Shown here: positions 43,157-52,658 of the stretch, one piece after another | Numbering within the stretch: the first letter of the stretch is position 1 | How the letters are laid out: each line of letters starts with the position of its first letter | DNA from: Pseudoalteromonas sp. EB27 | GTDB taxonomy: Bacteria > Pseudomonadota > Gammaproteobacteria > Enterobacterales > Alteromonadaceae | Direction of reading: 5' to 3' | Length of the DNA stretch: 64,000 nucleotides | Assembly: GCF_001974875.1 (NCBI RefSeq) | Contig: NZ_MTQD01000004.1 | Location: forward strand, 124,001-188,000 | Made by a program: the position numbers and the translations under genes | The notes under the pieces: model-generated | Database searches by the model: none | The model's input: only the letters and a program-made list of their open reading frames with translations | What the model was told of the DNA's origin: nothing

Positions 43157-43792
43157 TTAGTCGCTTTGATCTCTGAAGTCTTTTTTTCTGAAAATAGTTA
43201 AATGCCAACCCCAATGCAAAGAGCCTAATCTTAAAAAGATAGTCGTGAAAAATGATCCTAAAATACACCAAATGTAATCTACATTAAGGCTAAATAAAGC
43301 GGCATAAACTGCACCACCCGCTAAACACGCAGAGGCGTAAGGTTCGCTGCGCATAACCGTTGGCACCTCACGGCAAATTACATCACGTATTAAACCACCA
43401 AATATGCCTGTAGTAATACCCATGGTAATCGCGACCACCATGCCGGAGCCATTAATGAGTGCTTTCTCTATCCCCATAATATTAAATAGCGCCATACCAA
43501 CAGCGTCTACCAATAAAAAGTAGTAGTTATTAACGCGCGGTAAGTATCGAATAAATGCAATTGTTGCTATAATGGCCCCGTAGGTCGAATATAAATACTC
43601 TGGAGTGGCAATCCAAAATACCGGTTTGTTTAAAAGTATATCTCTGAGGGTTCCGCCCCCTAGTGCTGTAACGGTTGCAACCACTACTACGCCAAAACCA
43701 CTAATGTTTTTTTCATACCCAAGCAATGCCCCTGCAACAGCAAAAAATGCAACACCGAGTAACCCTAGTACCATAAAGTATTCAGCAGTCAT
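43157..43792 (-). CDS. TRIC/UPF0126 membrane channel protein (YadS-like)
   Basis: 211 residues, AAGGAA before ATG 43792. Seven hydrophobic segments with the duplicated signature GGGTLRDILL in the first half and GGLIRDVIC in the second, typical of prokaryotic trimeric cation channels (UPF0126). The family forms potassium-permeable homotrimers in the inner membrane. Its stop lies 2 bp from the convergent GNAT gene stop. Confidence 0.9.
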   Translation of the reverse strand: MTAEYFMVLGLLGVAFFAVAGALLGYEKNISGFGVVVVATVTALGGGTLRDILLNKPVFWIATPEYLYSTYGAIIATIAFIRYLPRVNNYYFLLVDAVGMALFNIMGIEKALINGSGMVVAITMGITTGIFGGLIRDVICREVPTVMRSEPYASACLAGGAVYAALFSLNVDYIWCILGSFFTTIFLRLGSLHWGWHLTIFRKKDFRDQSD

Positions 43793-44049
43793 GGTAATTC
43801 CTTTTTAAAGTTTATTAGGAGTTGTATCAACTTACGTGCCAAAAAACTGAGTAAATATAAATAAACCAACAATTTAAGTGACTGAAATTTATAAGCTTAT
43901 TTAATTTATTAAAAAACGTTAGCTATGTGATATTTAGTGAAGGATTAACAAGAGTAATTATTTTAATTATGGGTAGTTTTTACACGTTAAAGTACAGAGG
44001 GATTTTGTTACAGAGTTGCAGTCGAGCACTTTTAAATTTTAAGCAAAAA
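43793..44049. other. Non-coding AT-rich spacer
   Basis: 257 bp between two minus-strand genes. No gene, convincing hairpin or repeat was found; it should hold the TRIC gene promoter. Confidence 0.4.
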
Positions 44050-44289
44050 TTAAATGAACAATAAAGCTATTACCAATATTACAAAAATAATAGGCAATAT
44101 TGCATGTTGCCAGTTTTGTTCTTTATTTTGATTATAGAGTGTTTGCATTGAGCTTTTATCATTATTGGTAAAACTATGCTGGCACTGCATACAGTTTTGG
44201 GCTTTTATGCTCACCCAAGTACCACATTTAATACATGCGTAACACCTCGACAGTTTATCAAACTCGTTTGTGTTCCTAAATATTCTCAT
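44050..44289 (-). CDS. Small zinc-ribbon protein with C-terminal membrane anchor
   Basis: 79 residues, GAGG upstream. Two CxxC pairs (CYACIKCGTW and CMQCQHSF) form a zinc ribbon in the N-terminal half. A single hydrophobic helix (ILPIIFVILVIALLFI) ends the protein, giving a tail-anchored topology with the ribbon in the cytoplasm. Function unknown. Confidence 0.65.
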   Translation of the reverse strand: MRIFRNTNEFDKLSRCYACIKCGTWVSIKAQNCMQCQHSFTNNDKSSMQTLYNQNKEQNWQHAILPIIFVILVIALLFI

Positions 44290-44370
44290 TTATCACCTCA
44301 TTGATTTTCGCCGCAGTAAGAAACCCAATGAATAATATATGCTCTTTAAATTCATTGTTACTTCTTTACT

Positions 44371-44772
44371 TTATTCAATAATTTTTACATTTGGAATGTT
44401 TTGTAAAAGGTAGGATTTTAAAGATTCAAACGCATCTTTATTGAAAATAAACTCAGTTGTTTTACCATCAACTTGATTATACGGTAGTGCAAATACACCG
44501 TGCCTCTTAGTTTTGTCGATGACAACTTTGTTAATATCGTTAATATTAAACACTTGCTTATAAACGTATAATATTTGCCCCTCAACGCGTACAGCCTTTA
44601 ACGGGCTTTGCTCAACATTGCGCGAACGAATAAACACAAAATATAAAATAACGGGAAATAAAAACAGGTTAAACGCTTGCAAACTAAAAGGTTTATCTAT
44701 CAATACAATATATGTTGAGTAACAAATTAAAGAGGCCGCTAGTGCTAAAATTAGCTGTGTGTTGTTTTTCAT
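44371..44772 (-). CDS. Membrane-anchored hypothetical protein (PH-like C-terminal half)
   Basis: AAGGA is spaced correctly for ATG 44772 rather than ATG 44778. 133 residues with two N-terminal helices (about 5-24 and 30-47). The soluble domain that follows has alternating strands (VEGQILYVYKQVFNINDINKVVID) reminiscent of small bacterial PH-like modules in YcxB/YdbT-type proteins. That resemblance is tentative. Confidence 0.6.
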   Translation of the reverse strand: MKNNTQLILALAASLICYSTYIVLIDKPFSLQAFNLFLFPVILYFVFIRSRNVEQSPLKAVRVEGQILYVYKQVFNINDINKVVIDKTKRHGVFALPYNQVDGKTTEFIFNKDAFESLKSYLLQNIPNVKIIE

Positions 44773-44907
44773 AATCATCCTTGGTTACTAGTCAAAAAAA
44801 TCGGTAAGGTTTTTTAATTATATTACCAATTTAGTGAAATACGCCATTTTGTAACTTTTGCTAATCAAACTTAAATCCGGGCAAAGCTGCCATAATTAAT
44901 ATCCTGA

Positions 44908-45519
44908 TTAATCTACATAACTCACTTTTGTTCCCGCTAAATGATCATGTAAACATCGTTTATCTTTTCCAAATATAAATAATGGATTAACAAAACCAGC
45001 TATAAACTGACCTACCGAAGGGACAAGTGATAATAGTTGCATACAAAGCATGCGTTTAAAGTAAATTGTAGTAAAGCTTGCTTGTGTACCATCTAAATTT
45101 TCAATACGGATAGACATTAAAGATTTACCAATTGTTTGTCCGCGTTGGTACATAAGGTAACCATGAAGCACTAACGTGCTTAATATGCCATAACCTAGCA
45201 AACCTGCAGATAAAGTAAGTGTTGGTTGGCTTAAATTATCAAACCATACGAGCATGAATACAGGAATAAAACAAACAACACCTAAAATGCCATCAACAAT
45301 AGCAGCCACTAGCCTATCTGAGCGCGTTGCTTTTTCTCCTGCTAGTTTTGATACAACATTTTCAGATGGGCTCTGTGCTTCTCGCGTTTTAATTAAGTCG
45401 TCTATTTCTTTTGCTCGATCTGGGTAGGTTTCGCGATCGATAGCTCTCGCTGATGAGTAAAGCTCATCTAAAGTGTAGGTAGAAAAGTCTATTTCAGAGT
45501 CCATGAAAACAAAATCCAT
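44908..45519 (-). CDS. RDD-family membrane protein
   Basis: 203 residues. A charged helical N-terminus (to about 65) precedes an RDD domain: RSDRLVAAIVDGILGVVCF (the R..A..VD start), a second helix pair, then QRGQTIGKSLMSIRIENLDG, the conserved GQTIGK-x-I motif, and FKRMLC. Three to four membrane helices. ATG 45504 is an alternative start; neither has a clear ribosome-binding site. The role is unknown; RDD proteins are sometimes linked to cation antiport or small-molecule transport. Confidence 0.8.
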   Translation of the reverse strand: MDFVFMDSEIDFSTYTLDELYSSARAIDRETYPDRAKEIDDLIKTREAQSPSENVVSKLAGEKATRSDRLVAAIVDGILGVVCFIPVFMLVWFDNLSQPTLTLSAGLLGYGILSTLVLHGYLMYQRGQTIGKSLMSIRIENLDGTQASFTTIYFKRMLCMQLLSLVPSVGQFIAGFVNPLFIFGKDKRCLHDHLAGTKVSYVD

Positions 45520-45590
45520 ATAGTGTTATTAAAAAGTAATTTAACACAACTAATTTAAGCCATTCAATTATTTAAGATTATCAAATAAAA

Positions 45591-45611
45591 AAGCTACTAA
45601 AAAGTAGCCTT
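45591..45611 (-). terminator. Terminator of the purine-uptake operon
   Basis: GCTACT and AGTAGC arms (45593-45598, 45603-45608) enclose four A. On the minus strand the stem is followed by a T-rich run. It lies 33 bp after the Tsx-like gene. Confidence 0.75.
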
Positions 45612-45643
45612 TAATTATTAATTAAATACCATTCAATTAGCTG

Positions 45644-46378
45644 TTAAAAATGCCATTTAACCAACAGGTTTGGGTTGTGCTCTGTTTGACCATCTACACC
45701 AAATTTATTTTTCCAATATACATACTCAATACCCACATCAAGGCGGCCTGTATCTAAGCCGAGCATAGGTGCAATATTGTATTTAATCTGTGAGGTAAAG
45801 TTAAAGCCACCTTCACTTTTACCAAACATTGTGTCGGTGCTATCTACAATATCTAAAAAGCCATCGTATCTAAAGTTACCTTTGTTATAGCCCCATGTGA
45901 CTGTTATTTGGTTATTATCTTCACGCTCTATACCTATTTCATCTTGAAAACGACGATAATAAGCCACATTAAAATACTGAAAGCCAGGTACATCAAGTGA
46001 TACACCGCCCCCTAATAAATAGTTATTTTGATTCGTATCTCCCGAGCCATACTCTGTTTGTAGGCCTAAAAACACCTCTTTAACAAAGCTATCTTGCGGC
46101 TTGTAAAGAGTAGGGTTTATGTTTAGCTCCCCATACACTTCATCGGGGTTACTTAGTCTATCCATAAAAAAGAACGTACTGCCCCAAGTATGGCCCGATG
46201 CATGCTCAATGGTTACCACACTTCTGTCGTCTTCCTCCCCTGAAAATGGCTCTAGGTAGTCGGCTCCGGTCATTGCGGTAATACTAAAATCAGACCAAAG
46301 CTCTTTAGCCGATACACCTGTAGAGCACATTGTAATTGCAGTTACGAACGCTATATTTTTTATTATTTTGATTTTCAT
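45644..46378 (-). CDS. Tsx-like nucleoside channel, outer membrane
   Basis: 244 residues, AAGGGA before the ATG. Signal peptide MKIKIIKNIAFVTAITMCS..VSAK, then a 12-strand-type barrel with family landmarks ELWSDFSITAMTGADYLEP, ASGHTWGSTFFFMDRL and the closing LLVKWHF with terminal Phe. Tsx channels let nucleosides, and in some homologues nucleobases, cross the outer membrane. It is last in a minus-strand run with an NCS2 permease (29-bp gap) and an ABC importer, next to the xanthine dehydrogenase operon, so it is the probable entry point for purines. Confidence 0.85.
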   Translation of the reverse strand: MKIKIIKNIAFVTAITMCSTGVSAKELWSDFSITAMTGADYLEPFSGEEDDRSVVTIEHASGHTWGSTFFFMDRLSNPDEVYGELNINPTLYKPQDSFVKEVFLGLQTEYGSGDTNQNNYLLGGGVSLDVPGFQYFNVAYYRRFQDEIGIEREDNNQITVTWGYNKGNFRYDGFLDIVDSTDTMFGKSEGGFNFTSQIKYNIAPMLGLDTGRLDVGIEYVYWKNKFGVDGQTEHNPNLLVKWHF

Positions 46379-46407
46379 TGTTAATCCCTTTAATGATTTT
46401 TATTAGT

Positions 46408-47784
46408 TTAGTTAAGATGATCTGTACTTGCTGAGTAATTCTCTGGTAGTACCAACGTCATTATTATTGCGGTGATACCCGATACCGTCACTGCGCTACC
46501 AAATATAGCGGTAACTAACTTAGGTGCGTTTGCAAACAACTCTGGTACAAAACTAACACCTAGCCCGAGCCCTAAACTCACTGCAATAATAAGTAGGCTT
46601 CTGCGATTTATTTTTTCGCTTGCGAGTATTTTTACGCCCGCGGCGGCAACGGTGCCAAACATTACAAGCGTTGCACCGCCCAAAACAGGTTTAGGTATAT
46701 TTTGTAATACAGCACCAATCACAGGAAACAAACCAAGAATGATTAAAATACTGCCGATCCACAGGCCTATATGTCTGCTGGCAACACCGGTTAGCTGAAT
46801 AACGCCGTTGTTCTGACTAAAAGTAGTATTAGGAAAAGTGTTAAATAAGGCGGCAATCATCGAGTTAACACCATCACCTAAAATACCACCACGAATACGT
46901 GCTAAGTAACTAGGTCCTGTAACAGGTAGCTTAGAAACAGCACAATTGGCAGTAATATCACCAGTCGATTCAATTGCAGTAATAAGGTATAAAAAGCCAA
47001 AGGCTATGAGTGCACCAAAATCAACATTAAAGCCGTATTTAAAGGGCAGTGGGATGGCAATTAAATCAAATTCACCTAATTTGAATTTAGCGATACCTAA
47101 TACAAAGGCTAGTAGCCAGCCAAGTATCATTGCAACTACGACAGCCGTTAGCCTTACCCATTGATTTTTACTGGCATTAAGCAGCACTACTAAAGCAACA
47201 ACCGAAAAACCAACAATTAAGTTACTCGTTGAAGCAAATTTTTCAGGCATATTAGTAAGTAACCATTGCCCGCCGCCTATATCAGTCATGCCTACTTTAA
47301 TTAGGTAAATACCAATAGTGGTAATCACCACACCAGTGACTACTGGCTTTATTACTTTGCCTAATTTACTAATAAAAAAACTAATGAATACTTCAACAAA
47401 AGCGGCTAAAAAGCACACAGCAAATATAGTGCCAAGGACTTCGTCATTATTGCCACCCGTTGCTTTAACGGTAAAGCCTGTCGCTAAAATAGTTCCTAAA
47501 AAGGCAAAGCTTGTACCTTGCACACATATCAATCCTGACCCCACCGGGCCAACACGCCGCGCTTGTATAACCGTGCCCACACCAGATACAAATAATGCCA
47601 TACTAATTAAATAAGGTATTTCGCTGCCAAGGCCTAGCACCCCACCAATAATAAGCGTGGGCGTAATAATGCCAACAAAGCTTGCTAGTACATGTTGCAA
47701 GCCTGCAAAAAATGATTCGGTCGCGCCTGGGGTGTCATCAACCGCATATATAATATCGTCAGACGAGCTTGTGTTTATTGACAT
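46408..47784 (-). CDS. NCS2/NAT-family xanthine/uric acid permease
   Basis: ATG 47784 has AGAGG spaced five bases and is preferred to GTG 47814. 458 residues, about 14 helices. The NAT signature is present as FSQNNGVIQLTGVASR (Q-N-x-G-x4-T), and the acidic residue of helix 8 lies in YLITAIESTGDITA. Homologues carry xanthine, urate or uracil with protons. The location between a Tsx-like channel and a BMP-type importer, beside purine-degrading genes, favours xanthine or urate. Confidence 0.9.
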   Translation of the reverse strand: MSINTSSSDDIIYAVDDTPGATESFFAGLQHVLASFVGIITPTLIIGGVLGLGSEIPYLISMALFVSGVGTVIQARRVGPVGSGLICVQGTSFAFLGTILATGFTVKATGGNNDEVLGTIFAVCFLAAFVEVFISFFISKLGKVIKPVVTGVVITTIGIYLIKVGMTDIGGGQWLLTNMPEKFASTSNLIVGFSVVALVVLLNASKNQWVRLTAVVVAMILGWLLAFVLGIAKFKLGEFDLIAIPLPFKYGFNVDFGALIAFGFLYLITAIESTGDITANCAVSKLPVTGPSYLARIRGGILGDGVNSMIAALFNTFPNTTFSQNNGVIQLTGVASRHIGLWIGSILIILGLFPVIGAVLQNIPKPVLGGATLVMFGTVAAAGVKILASEKINRRSLLIIAVSLGLGLGVSFVPELFANAPKLVTAIFGSAVTVSGITAIIMTLVLPENYSASTDHLN

Positions 47785-47858
47785 ATAAACCTCTACGTTT
47801 TGCGAGTTAGCCACTGTATTTGTCTAAGTGACCAACTCATTGTTATTGCGTTAACGGC

Positions 47859-48926
47859 TTATTTAAGCTGCCCTTCAACGCCCTCAACATAAAAGTCCAT
47901 ACCCAACAACGTTTTGTCGTCTATTGTTTTACCCGCCTCAATAACCAGCTCACCTTGCTGATTTTTTATAGGGCCAGTAAATGGATGGAATTCACCTTTA
48001 CCAATTTTCTCTGAAATCGCGTTCACTTCACTCACAACATCACTTGGAATGTCTTTACTTAGCGGCGCTAAGCGAGTCATCCCTGAGCCTATACCTTTCC
48101 ATATATCTTGCGATTGCCATTTATCGTCAAGTACCTGCTGTACACGGTCTGCGTAAAATTCATCCCAATGATGAACCGCCGCCGTTAAATGTGCTTTTTT
48201 ACCATAACCGCTCATATCTGAGTGGTAGCCAATAGCGTAAATACCAGCGGCTTCAGCTGCTTGCAGTGGTGCAGGCGAATCAGTATGTTGAGTTATAATA
48301 TCAACGCCTTGATCTATAAGGCTATCGGCAGCTTCTCGCTCTTTACCCGGATCAAACCAGCTATTAACCCACACTACTTTTACTTTTGCATTAGGCTTTA
48401 CTGAGCGCAGGCCAAGCGTAAATGCATTTATACCGCGTATTACCTCCGGAATAGGAAACGCAGCAATATAACCAATACTGTCGGTTTTACTCATGTGCCC
48501 TGCAATAACACCTGTTAGGTAGCGTCCTTCGTAAATGCGATCAAAGTAAGTGCTTACGTTTTTTGCGCGTTTATAGCCTGTAGCATGCTCAAACTTTACA
48601 TTAGGAAACCGTTTAGCCACTTTAAGTGTTGGGTTCATGTAGCCAAACGACGTTGTAAATATTAAATCGTGCCTGCTTTTGGCTAGTTGCGTAATAACAC
48701 GCTCAGCATCGGCTCCTTCTGGTACGCTTTCAACAAAAGTAGTTTCTATTTTGTCGCCAAATTTGTCTTCTAGGTACTGCCGGCTTACATCGTGTGTATA
48801 CGTCCAACCGGCCTCACCAATTGGACTTACATATACAAAGCCTACTTTTACGTTATCTTTTGCAGTAGCTGATGCGCTTATGCACAAGCTCAATGCAACC
48901 CCGAGTGTTGTTATAAGTTTTTTCAT
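47859..48926 (-). CDS. BMP-family periplasmic purine/nucleoside-binding protein
   Basis: 355 residues, GGAG before the ATG. The signal peptide MKKLITTLGVALSLCISASA lacks a good lipobox, so a soluble periplasmic protein is likely, unlike the lipoprotein PnrA. The BMP/Med fold is seen in VGFVYVSPIGEAGWTYTHD, DLIFTTSFGYMNP and IGYIAAFPIPEVIRGINAF. It is followed upstream by two permease genes and an ATPase of the YufOPQ/Nup type. It would deliver purine nucleosides or bases. Confidence 0.9.
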   Translation of the reverse strand: MKKLITTLGVALSLCISASATAKDNVKVGFVYVSPIGEAGWTYTHDVSRQYLEDKFGDKIETTFVESVPEGADAERVITQLAKSRHDLIFTTSFGYMNPTLKVAKRFPNVKFEHATGYKRAKNVSTYFDRIYEGRYLTGVIAGHMSKTDSIGYIAAFPIPEVIRGINAFTLGLRSVKPNAKVKVVWVNSWFDPGKEREAADSLIDQGVDIITQHTDSPAPLQAAEAAGIYAIGYHSDMSGYGKKAHLTAAVHHWDEFYADRVQQVLDDKWQSQDIWKGIGSGMTRLAPLSKDIPSDVVSEVNAISEKIGKGEFHPFTGPIKNQQGELVIEAGKTIDDKTLLGMDFYVEGVEGQLK

Positions 48927-48998
48927 TGTTATTCTCCGTGTTATATTTTTAATATCCTGTTGAAGCAGGTGATTTACCTTATTGATTTTGTAATTAAT

Positions 48999-49925
48999 TT
49001 AATGACCCTTGTGCCAAGGTTTACCTAGCCACATGGGTTCGTACATTTTTAGCTTTTGTTTATTTTTACTGAGCATAATCAGTACAATAAGTGTTGCACC
49101 ATAAGGCAGCATGGCTAATAAGTTAGAATCAACCGCTAAACCGAACGCTTGTGCAACTAAGTGCATAATGCTGGCAAAGCCAAATAAATAAGCGCCAAGC
49201 ATTACGCGCTCAATACGCCAGCTTGCAAATACCACGAGCGCAAGGGCTATCCAACCTCGCCCTGCCGTCATGTTTTGAGTCCAAAGTGGTGTATAAGCCA
49301 ACGACAAGTAAGCGCCCGCAATACCAGCCAGTGCGCCGCCAAACATAACGGCTAAATAACGTGTACGCATTACAGGTAAACCTAAGTTATTACCCACACT
49401 TGGGTTTTCACCAATAGCCCGTACTGCAAGCCCTGCTCTGTGGTATTTAAAAAACAAATACGCACCAAGCACTAAACTCCAACTTAAATACACAATGGCG
49501 TCTTGCGAAAATAGCGCTTTGCCTAATACCGGAATATGCTCAAACCCTGCAATTGCTAAAGTAGGTAACGCGTTAATGGTTTTTCCTTCATAGTCGGCAC
49601 CTAAAAATGCCGAAAGGCCAGTACCAAAAATAGTCAGCGCCAAACCTGCAGCCACTTGGCTAGCATTTAAATTAAGCGCTACAAAAGCGAAAATAAGTGA
49701 GGCCATAACACCAACCAAAGCTGCTACCGTAAAACCAATAAATAGGTTGTCGCATTGGTACATGGTTATAAACCCTGCCACCGCGCCTAAAAGCATCATG
49801 CCTTCTTGCCCTAAATTTAAGGTGCCGCTTTTTTCGCATACCATTTCACCCAGCGCCACCAGCAATAAGGGGGTGCCTGTACGAATAGTGGCGTATAAAA
49901 TATTAGTAATTACATCTAAATCCAT
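48999..49925 (-). CDS. ABC transporter permease, BMP/nucleoside type (YufQ-like)
   Basis: 308 residues with eight to nine helices. The start carries LLVALGEMVCEKSGTLNLGQEGMMLLGA, the family motif E-x-x-x-E-x-x-G-x-x-N-L-G-x-E-G-x-M. It begins 3 bp after the other permease and 72 bp before the binding-protein gene. Confidence 0.9.
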   Translation of the reverse strand: MDLDVITNILYATIRTGTPLLLVALGEMVCEKSGTLNLGQEGMMLLGAVAGFITMYQCDNLFIGFTVAALVGVMASLIFAFVALNLNASQVAAGLALTIFGTGLSAFLGADYEGKTINALPTLAIAGFEHIPVLGKALFSQDAIVYLSWSLVLGAYLFFKYHRAGLAVRAIGENPSVGNNLGLPVMRTRYLAVMFGGALAGIAGAYLSLAYTPLWTQNMTAGRGWIALALVVFASWRIERVMLGAYLFGFASIMHLVAQAFGLAVDSNLLAMLPYGATLIVLIMLSKNKQKLKMYEPMWLGKPWHKGH

Positions 49926-49928
49926 AAT

Positions 49929-51032
49929 TTAAGACTCCTGTGCAATATGTATTGGCTGCGCTTTTTGTTGTTTAAATGGCAGCGAAAATCTAAGGCGATA
50001 AGTAATAAGCACATCGCACGAGAGTAAATAAAACAGCATTAACCCCTGAAAAATACCGGTAATGGCGTTTGGTAAACCCATGTTAATTTGCGCAAGCTCA
50101 CCTCCCATATAAATAAGCCCCATTAGTAGGCCCGCAAACGTAATTCCTACTGGGTGCAATCGCCCTAAAAAAGCAACAATAATGGCGGCATAGCCATAAC
50201 CAGGTGATATTTGTGGAACCAGCTGTCCAATAGGCCCTGCTACTTCGCCCGCACCAGCAAGCCCCGCTAAGCCACCGCTAATAACTAACACTCCCGTAAT
50301 TAATAATGCTCGCTTGTAACCCGCCATTTTGGCCGCGGATGCATCAAGCCCAAGTACTTGTATTTGAAAGCCTATAAAGGTTTTACTAATAAACACCCAC
50401 GTGGCGCATAGCGCTAATAACGCAAACGCTAGGCCTAAGTGCAATCGAGTACCGTCGAATAAAACAGGCAATAACGTGCTATCGCCAAACAATGCGCTTT
50501 CAGGAAAGTTATAACCGTGAGGATCTTTGAGTGGCCCATGAACAGCCCACAGCAATACATTTACTGCTATGTAGTTGAGCATTATGGTGACTAAAATTTC
50601 ATTAGTGTTTAAACGCAGCTTCATAAAAGCAGCAAGCCCCGCCCACAACATGCCACCAGCAATACCCGCAAGTAATGTTAGTGGCATTGCAAAAGCACTT
50701 GATGAGTCAACAAAGTTAACGGCTACAGCACTTGCACATACACCACCAATAAGCAGTTGCCCTTCTGCGCCTATATTCCAAACCGATGCTCTATAACAAA
50801 GCGCTAAACCATAGGCGCATAGCAAAATAGGAATGGTCATTACAAGTAGCTCAGTTACACCATACCAATCGGCAACAGGTGCTATAAGCAATGTATATAA
50901 GGCATTTAGCGGGTCATGCCCTAATAAGGCAAACACCACGTAACCGGTTATTAATGTGAGTAAGATAGCTAAGACAGGAGAGAAATAACTCCAAGCCGGC
51001 GAGCGCTGAACACGTGGTTCTAACTTAATCAT
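49929..51032 (-). CDS. ABC transporter permease, BMP/nucleoside type (YufP-like)
   Basis: 367 residues. About ten helices, with CYRASVWNIGAEGQLLIGGV as the family signature (N-I-G-x-E-G-Q). It starts within the ATPase stop (ATGA overlap), so it is translated together with it. It forms the membrane heterodimer with the 48999 permease. Confidence 0.9.
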   Translation of the reverse strand: MIKLEPRVQRSPAWSYFSPVLAILLTLITGYVVFALLGHDPLNALYTLLIAPVADWYGVTELLVMTIPILLCAYGLALCYRASVWNIGAEGQLLIGGVCASAVAVNFVDSSSAFAMPLTLLAGIAGGMLWAGLAAFMKLRLNTNEILVTIMLNYIAVNVLLWAVHGPLKDPHGYNFPESALFGDSTLLPVLFDGTRLHLGLAFALLALCATWVFISKTFIGFQIQVLGLDASAAKMAGYKRALLITGVLVISGGLAGLAGAGEVAGPIGQLVPQISPGYGYAAIIVAFLGRLHPVGITFAGLLMGLIYMGGELAQINMGLPNAITGIFQGLMLFYLLSCDVLITYRLRFSLPFKQQKAQPIHIAQES

Positions 51033-52588
51033 GCTAGAGCCCCTTTTGATGTTTGTAATGTAGGCAGATTATTAAGGTCGTCACTAAAATCGCCAGCCAT
51101 CCACTGTCCTAACTGCACAAGCGGTACGGTATCGGTGTTTAAAATAGGAGACAGTTTTCCATCGCAAATTGCGCCAATGCGGTCGCAAATCTTATAAAGT
51201 TCATCTAAATCTTCTGAAATAACGAGTACCGCACACCCTTCGTCACGAAGCTTTAAAATAGCTTCATGTATCGCCACTTGTGCGCCTATATCTACTCCCC
51301 AAGTAGGATGCGACATAACGAGTAGTTTTGGGCTTTGCTCTACCTCGCGACCAATAATAAATTTTTGTAAATTACCACCTGAAAGGCTAGCTGCATGAGT
51401 GCGAAAACTTGGCGTTTTAACCTTGTATTTTGTTATGATTTTATTAGCAAGCTCGGTAATTTTTTGTTTTACTAAAAAGCCATTTTTAACTAGTCCACTA
51501 TCAAAACTAGTCAGCAGTGTATTTTGCGCTAAATCCATAGTGGGCACGGCTCCTCGCCCAAGTCTATCCTCTGGAACACATGCAAGTCCAAGGCGGCGCC
51601 TTTTAAGGGGCGACAATGCATCAACAACAGTGTTTTTAAATTTAATGGCACGGCTACTTGCTTGAATTTGCTCCCCCGAAAGCACTTTTAATAACTCTTC
51701 TTGCCCGTTGCCAGCAACACCTGCAATGCCCACTATTTCACCTTGCTGTACTGCAAAGTTAATGTTTTTAAGGGGTGTTTCAAATAACGCTTGTGCCGCG
51801 GTGGTTAAACTATTAACGGTTAAAAAGTCAGCCGTCCCCAAGGCTCTGCGGGTTTGGTTACTAATTGGCCTGTTGTCGCCTACCATTAGCCTAGCAATTG
51901 ACTCACTAGTTTCGTTTTTAGGAATACAATGCCCGCTTACTTTTCCGCCTCGCAAAATGGTCGCACTGTCACATAACTCAATCACTTCGTGCAGTTTGTG
52001 GCTAATAAACAGCACGGAGCAGCCTTCTTTTTTAAGTGATTTTAGAGTTTTAAATAATGCATAGACTTCTTGTGGGGTAAGGACTGAGGTGGGCTCGTCT
52101 AAAATAAGTAGTTGAATATCTAATAACAAACACCGCACGATTTCTACTCGTTGGCGTTCGCCAGTTGAAAGTGTTGAAACCAATCTGTGTGGATCTAATG
52201 GCATACCATAACGTGTTGATGTTTTTGTAATTCGACCCGCAAGCGTGCTGCTATGCCCTGCTAAATCACCTAACGCTAGTTCAATATTTTGGGCAACCGT
52301 AAGTGTTTCAAATAACGAAAAATGCTGAAACACCATTCCAATGCCTAAATCACGCGCATCAGCAGGCTCTTTTATATTCATTATGCGGCCATTAAAAAAC
52401 ATGTCCCCTTGGTCAGGTTTAACCACACCATAAAGCATTTTCATTAGTGTGCTTTTACCGGCACCGTTTTCACCTAATAAGGCATGCACTTCCCCATGCT
52501 TAATTTTTAAGGTTACGCCGTTATTGGCTATACATCCGGGATACTTCTTTGTCATTCCCTGCATAGTAAGGCGGTATTTATTATTCAT
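51029..52588 (-). CDS. Double ABC ATPase of a BMP-type nucleoside/purine importer (YufO-like)
   Basis: ATG 52588 (MNNKYRLTMQ) has AAGG eight bases upstream and is preferred to 52627. 519 residues with two ATPase halves. The first carries LLGENGAGKST, LSTGERQRVEIVRCLLL and LLILDEPTSVLTP. The second carries a reduced Walker A region (GVAGNGQEELL), LSGGNLQKFIIGRE and LLVMSHPTWGVDIG, the usual asymmetry of the RbsA/YufO class. It is the first gene of the uptake operon, divergent from xdhA, and shares the operator-bearing spacer with it. Confidence 0.92.
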   Translation of the reverse strand: MNNKYRLTMQGMTKKYPGCIANNGVTLKIKHGEVHALLGENGAGKSTLMKMLYGVVKPDQGDMFFNGRIMNIKEPADARDLGIGMVFQHFSLFETLTVAQNIELALGDLAGHSSTLAGRITKTSTRYGMPLDPHRLVSTLSTGERQRVEIVRCLLLDIQLLILDEPTSVLTPQEVYALFKTLKSLKKEGCSVLFISHKLHEVIELCDSATILRGGKVSGHCIPKNETSESIARLMVGDNRPISNQTRRALGTADFLTVNSLTTAAQALFETPLKNINFAVQQGEIVGIAGVAGNGQEELLKVLSGEQIQASSRAIKFKNTVVDALSPLKRRRLGLACVPEDRLGRGAVPTMDLAQNTLLTSFDSGLVKNGFLVKQKITELANKIITKYKVKTPSFRTHAASLSGGNLQKFIIGREVEQSPKLLVMSHPTWGVDIGAQVAIHEAILKLRDEGCAVLVISEDLDELYKICDRIGAICDGKLSPILNTDTVPLVQLGQWMAGDFSDDLNNLPTLQTSKGALA

Positions 52589-52642
52589 TATTAACACCTT
52601 TTCAGTGCTTATTAAGTTAATAAGCATACTAACAACAACCAG

Positions 52643-52658
52643 CTGACCGAGCGGTCAA
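52643..52658. promoter_or_regulatory. RutR-box-like palindrome in the uptake/xdh divergent promoter region
   Basis: CTGACCGAGCGGTCAA contains the same perfect TGACC-N4-GGTCA palindrome as the site at 21485. It lies 55 bp before the importer ATPase start and 130 bp before xdhA, so one bound dimer could control both operons. Confidence 0.7.

Noticed and set aside
47825..47845. RutR-like half site (GTGACCAAC) upstream of the NCS2 permease
   Set aside because: Only one arm matches; the other arm is too divergent to count as an operator.
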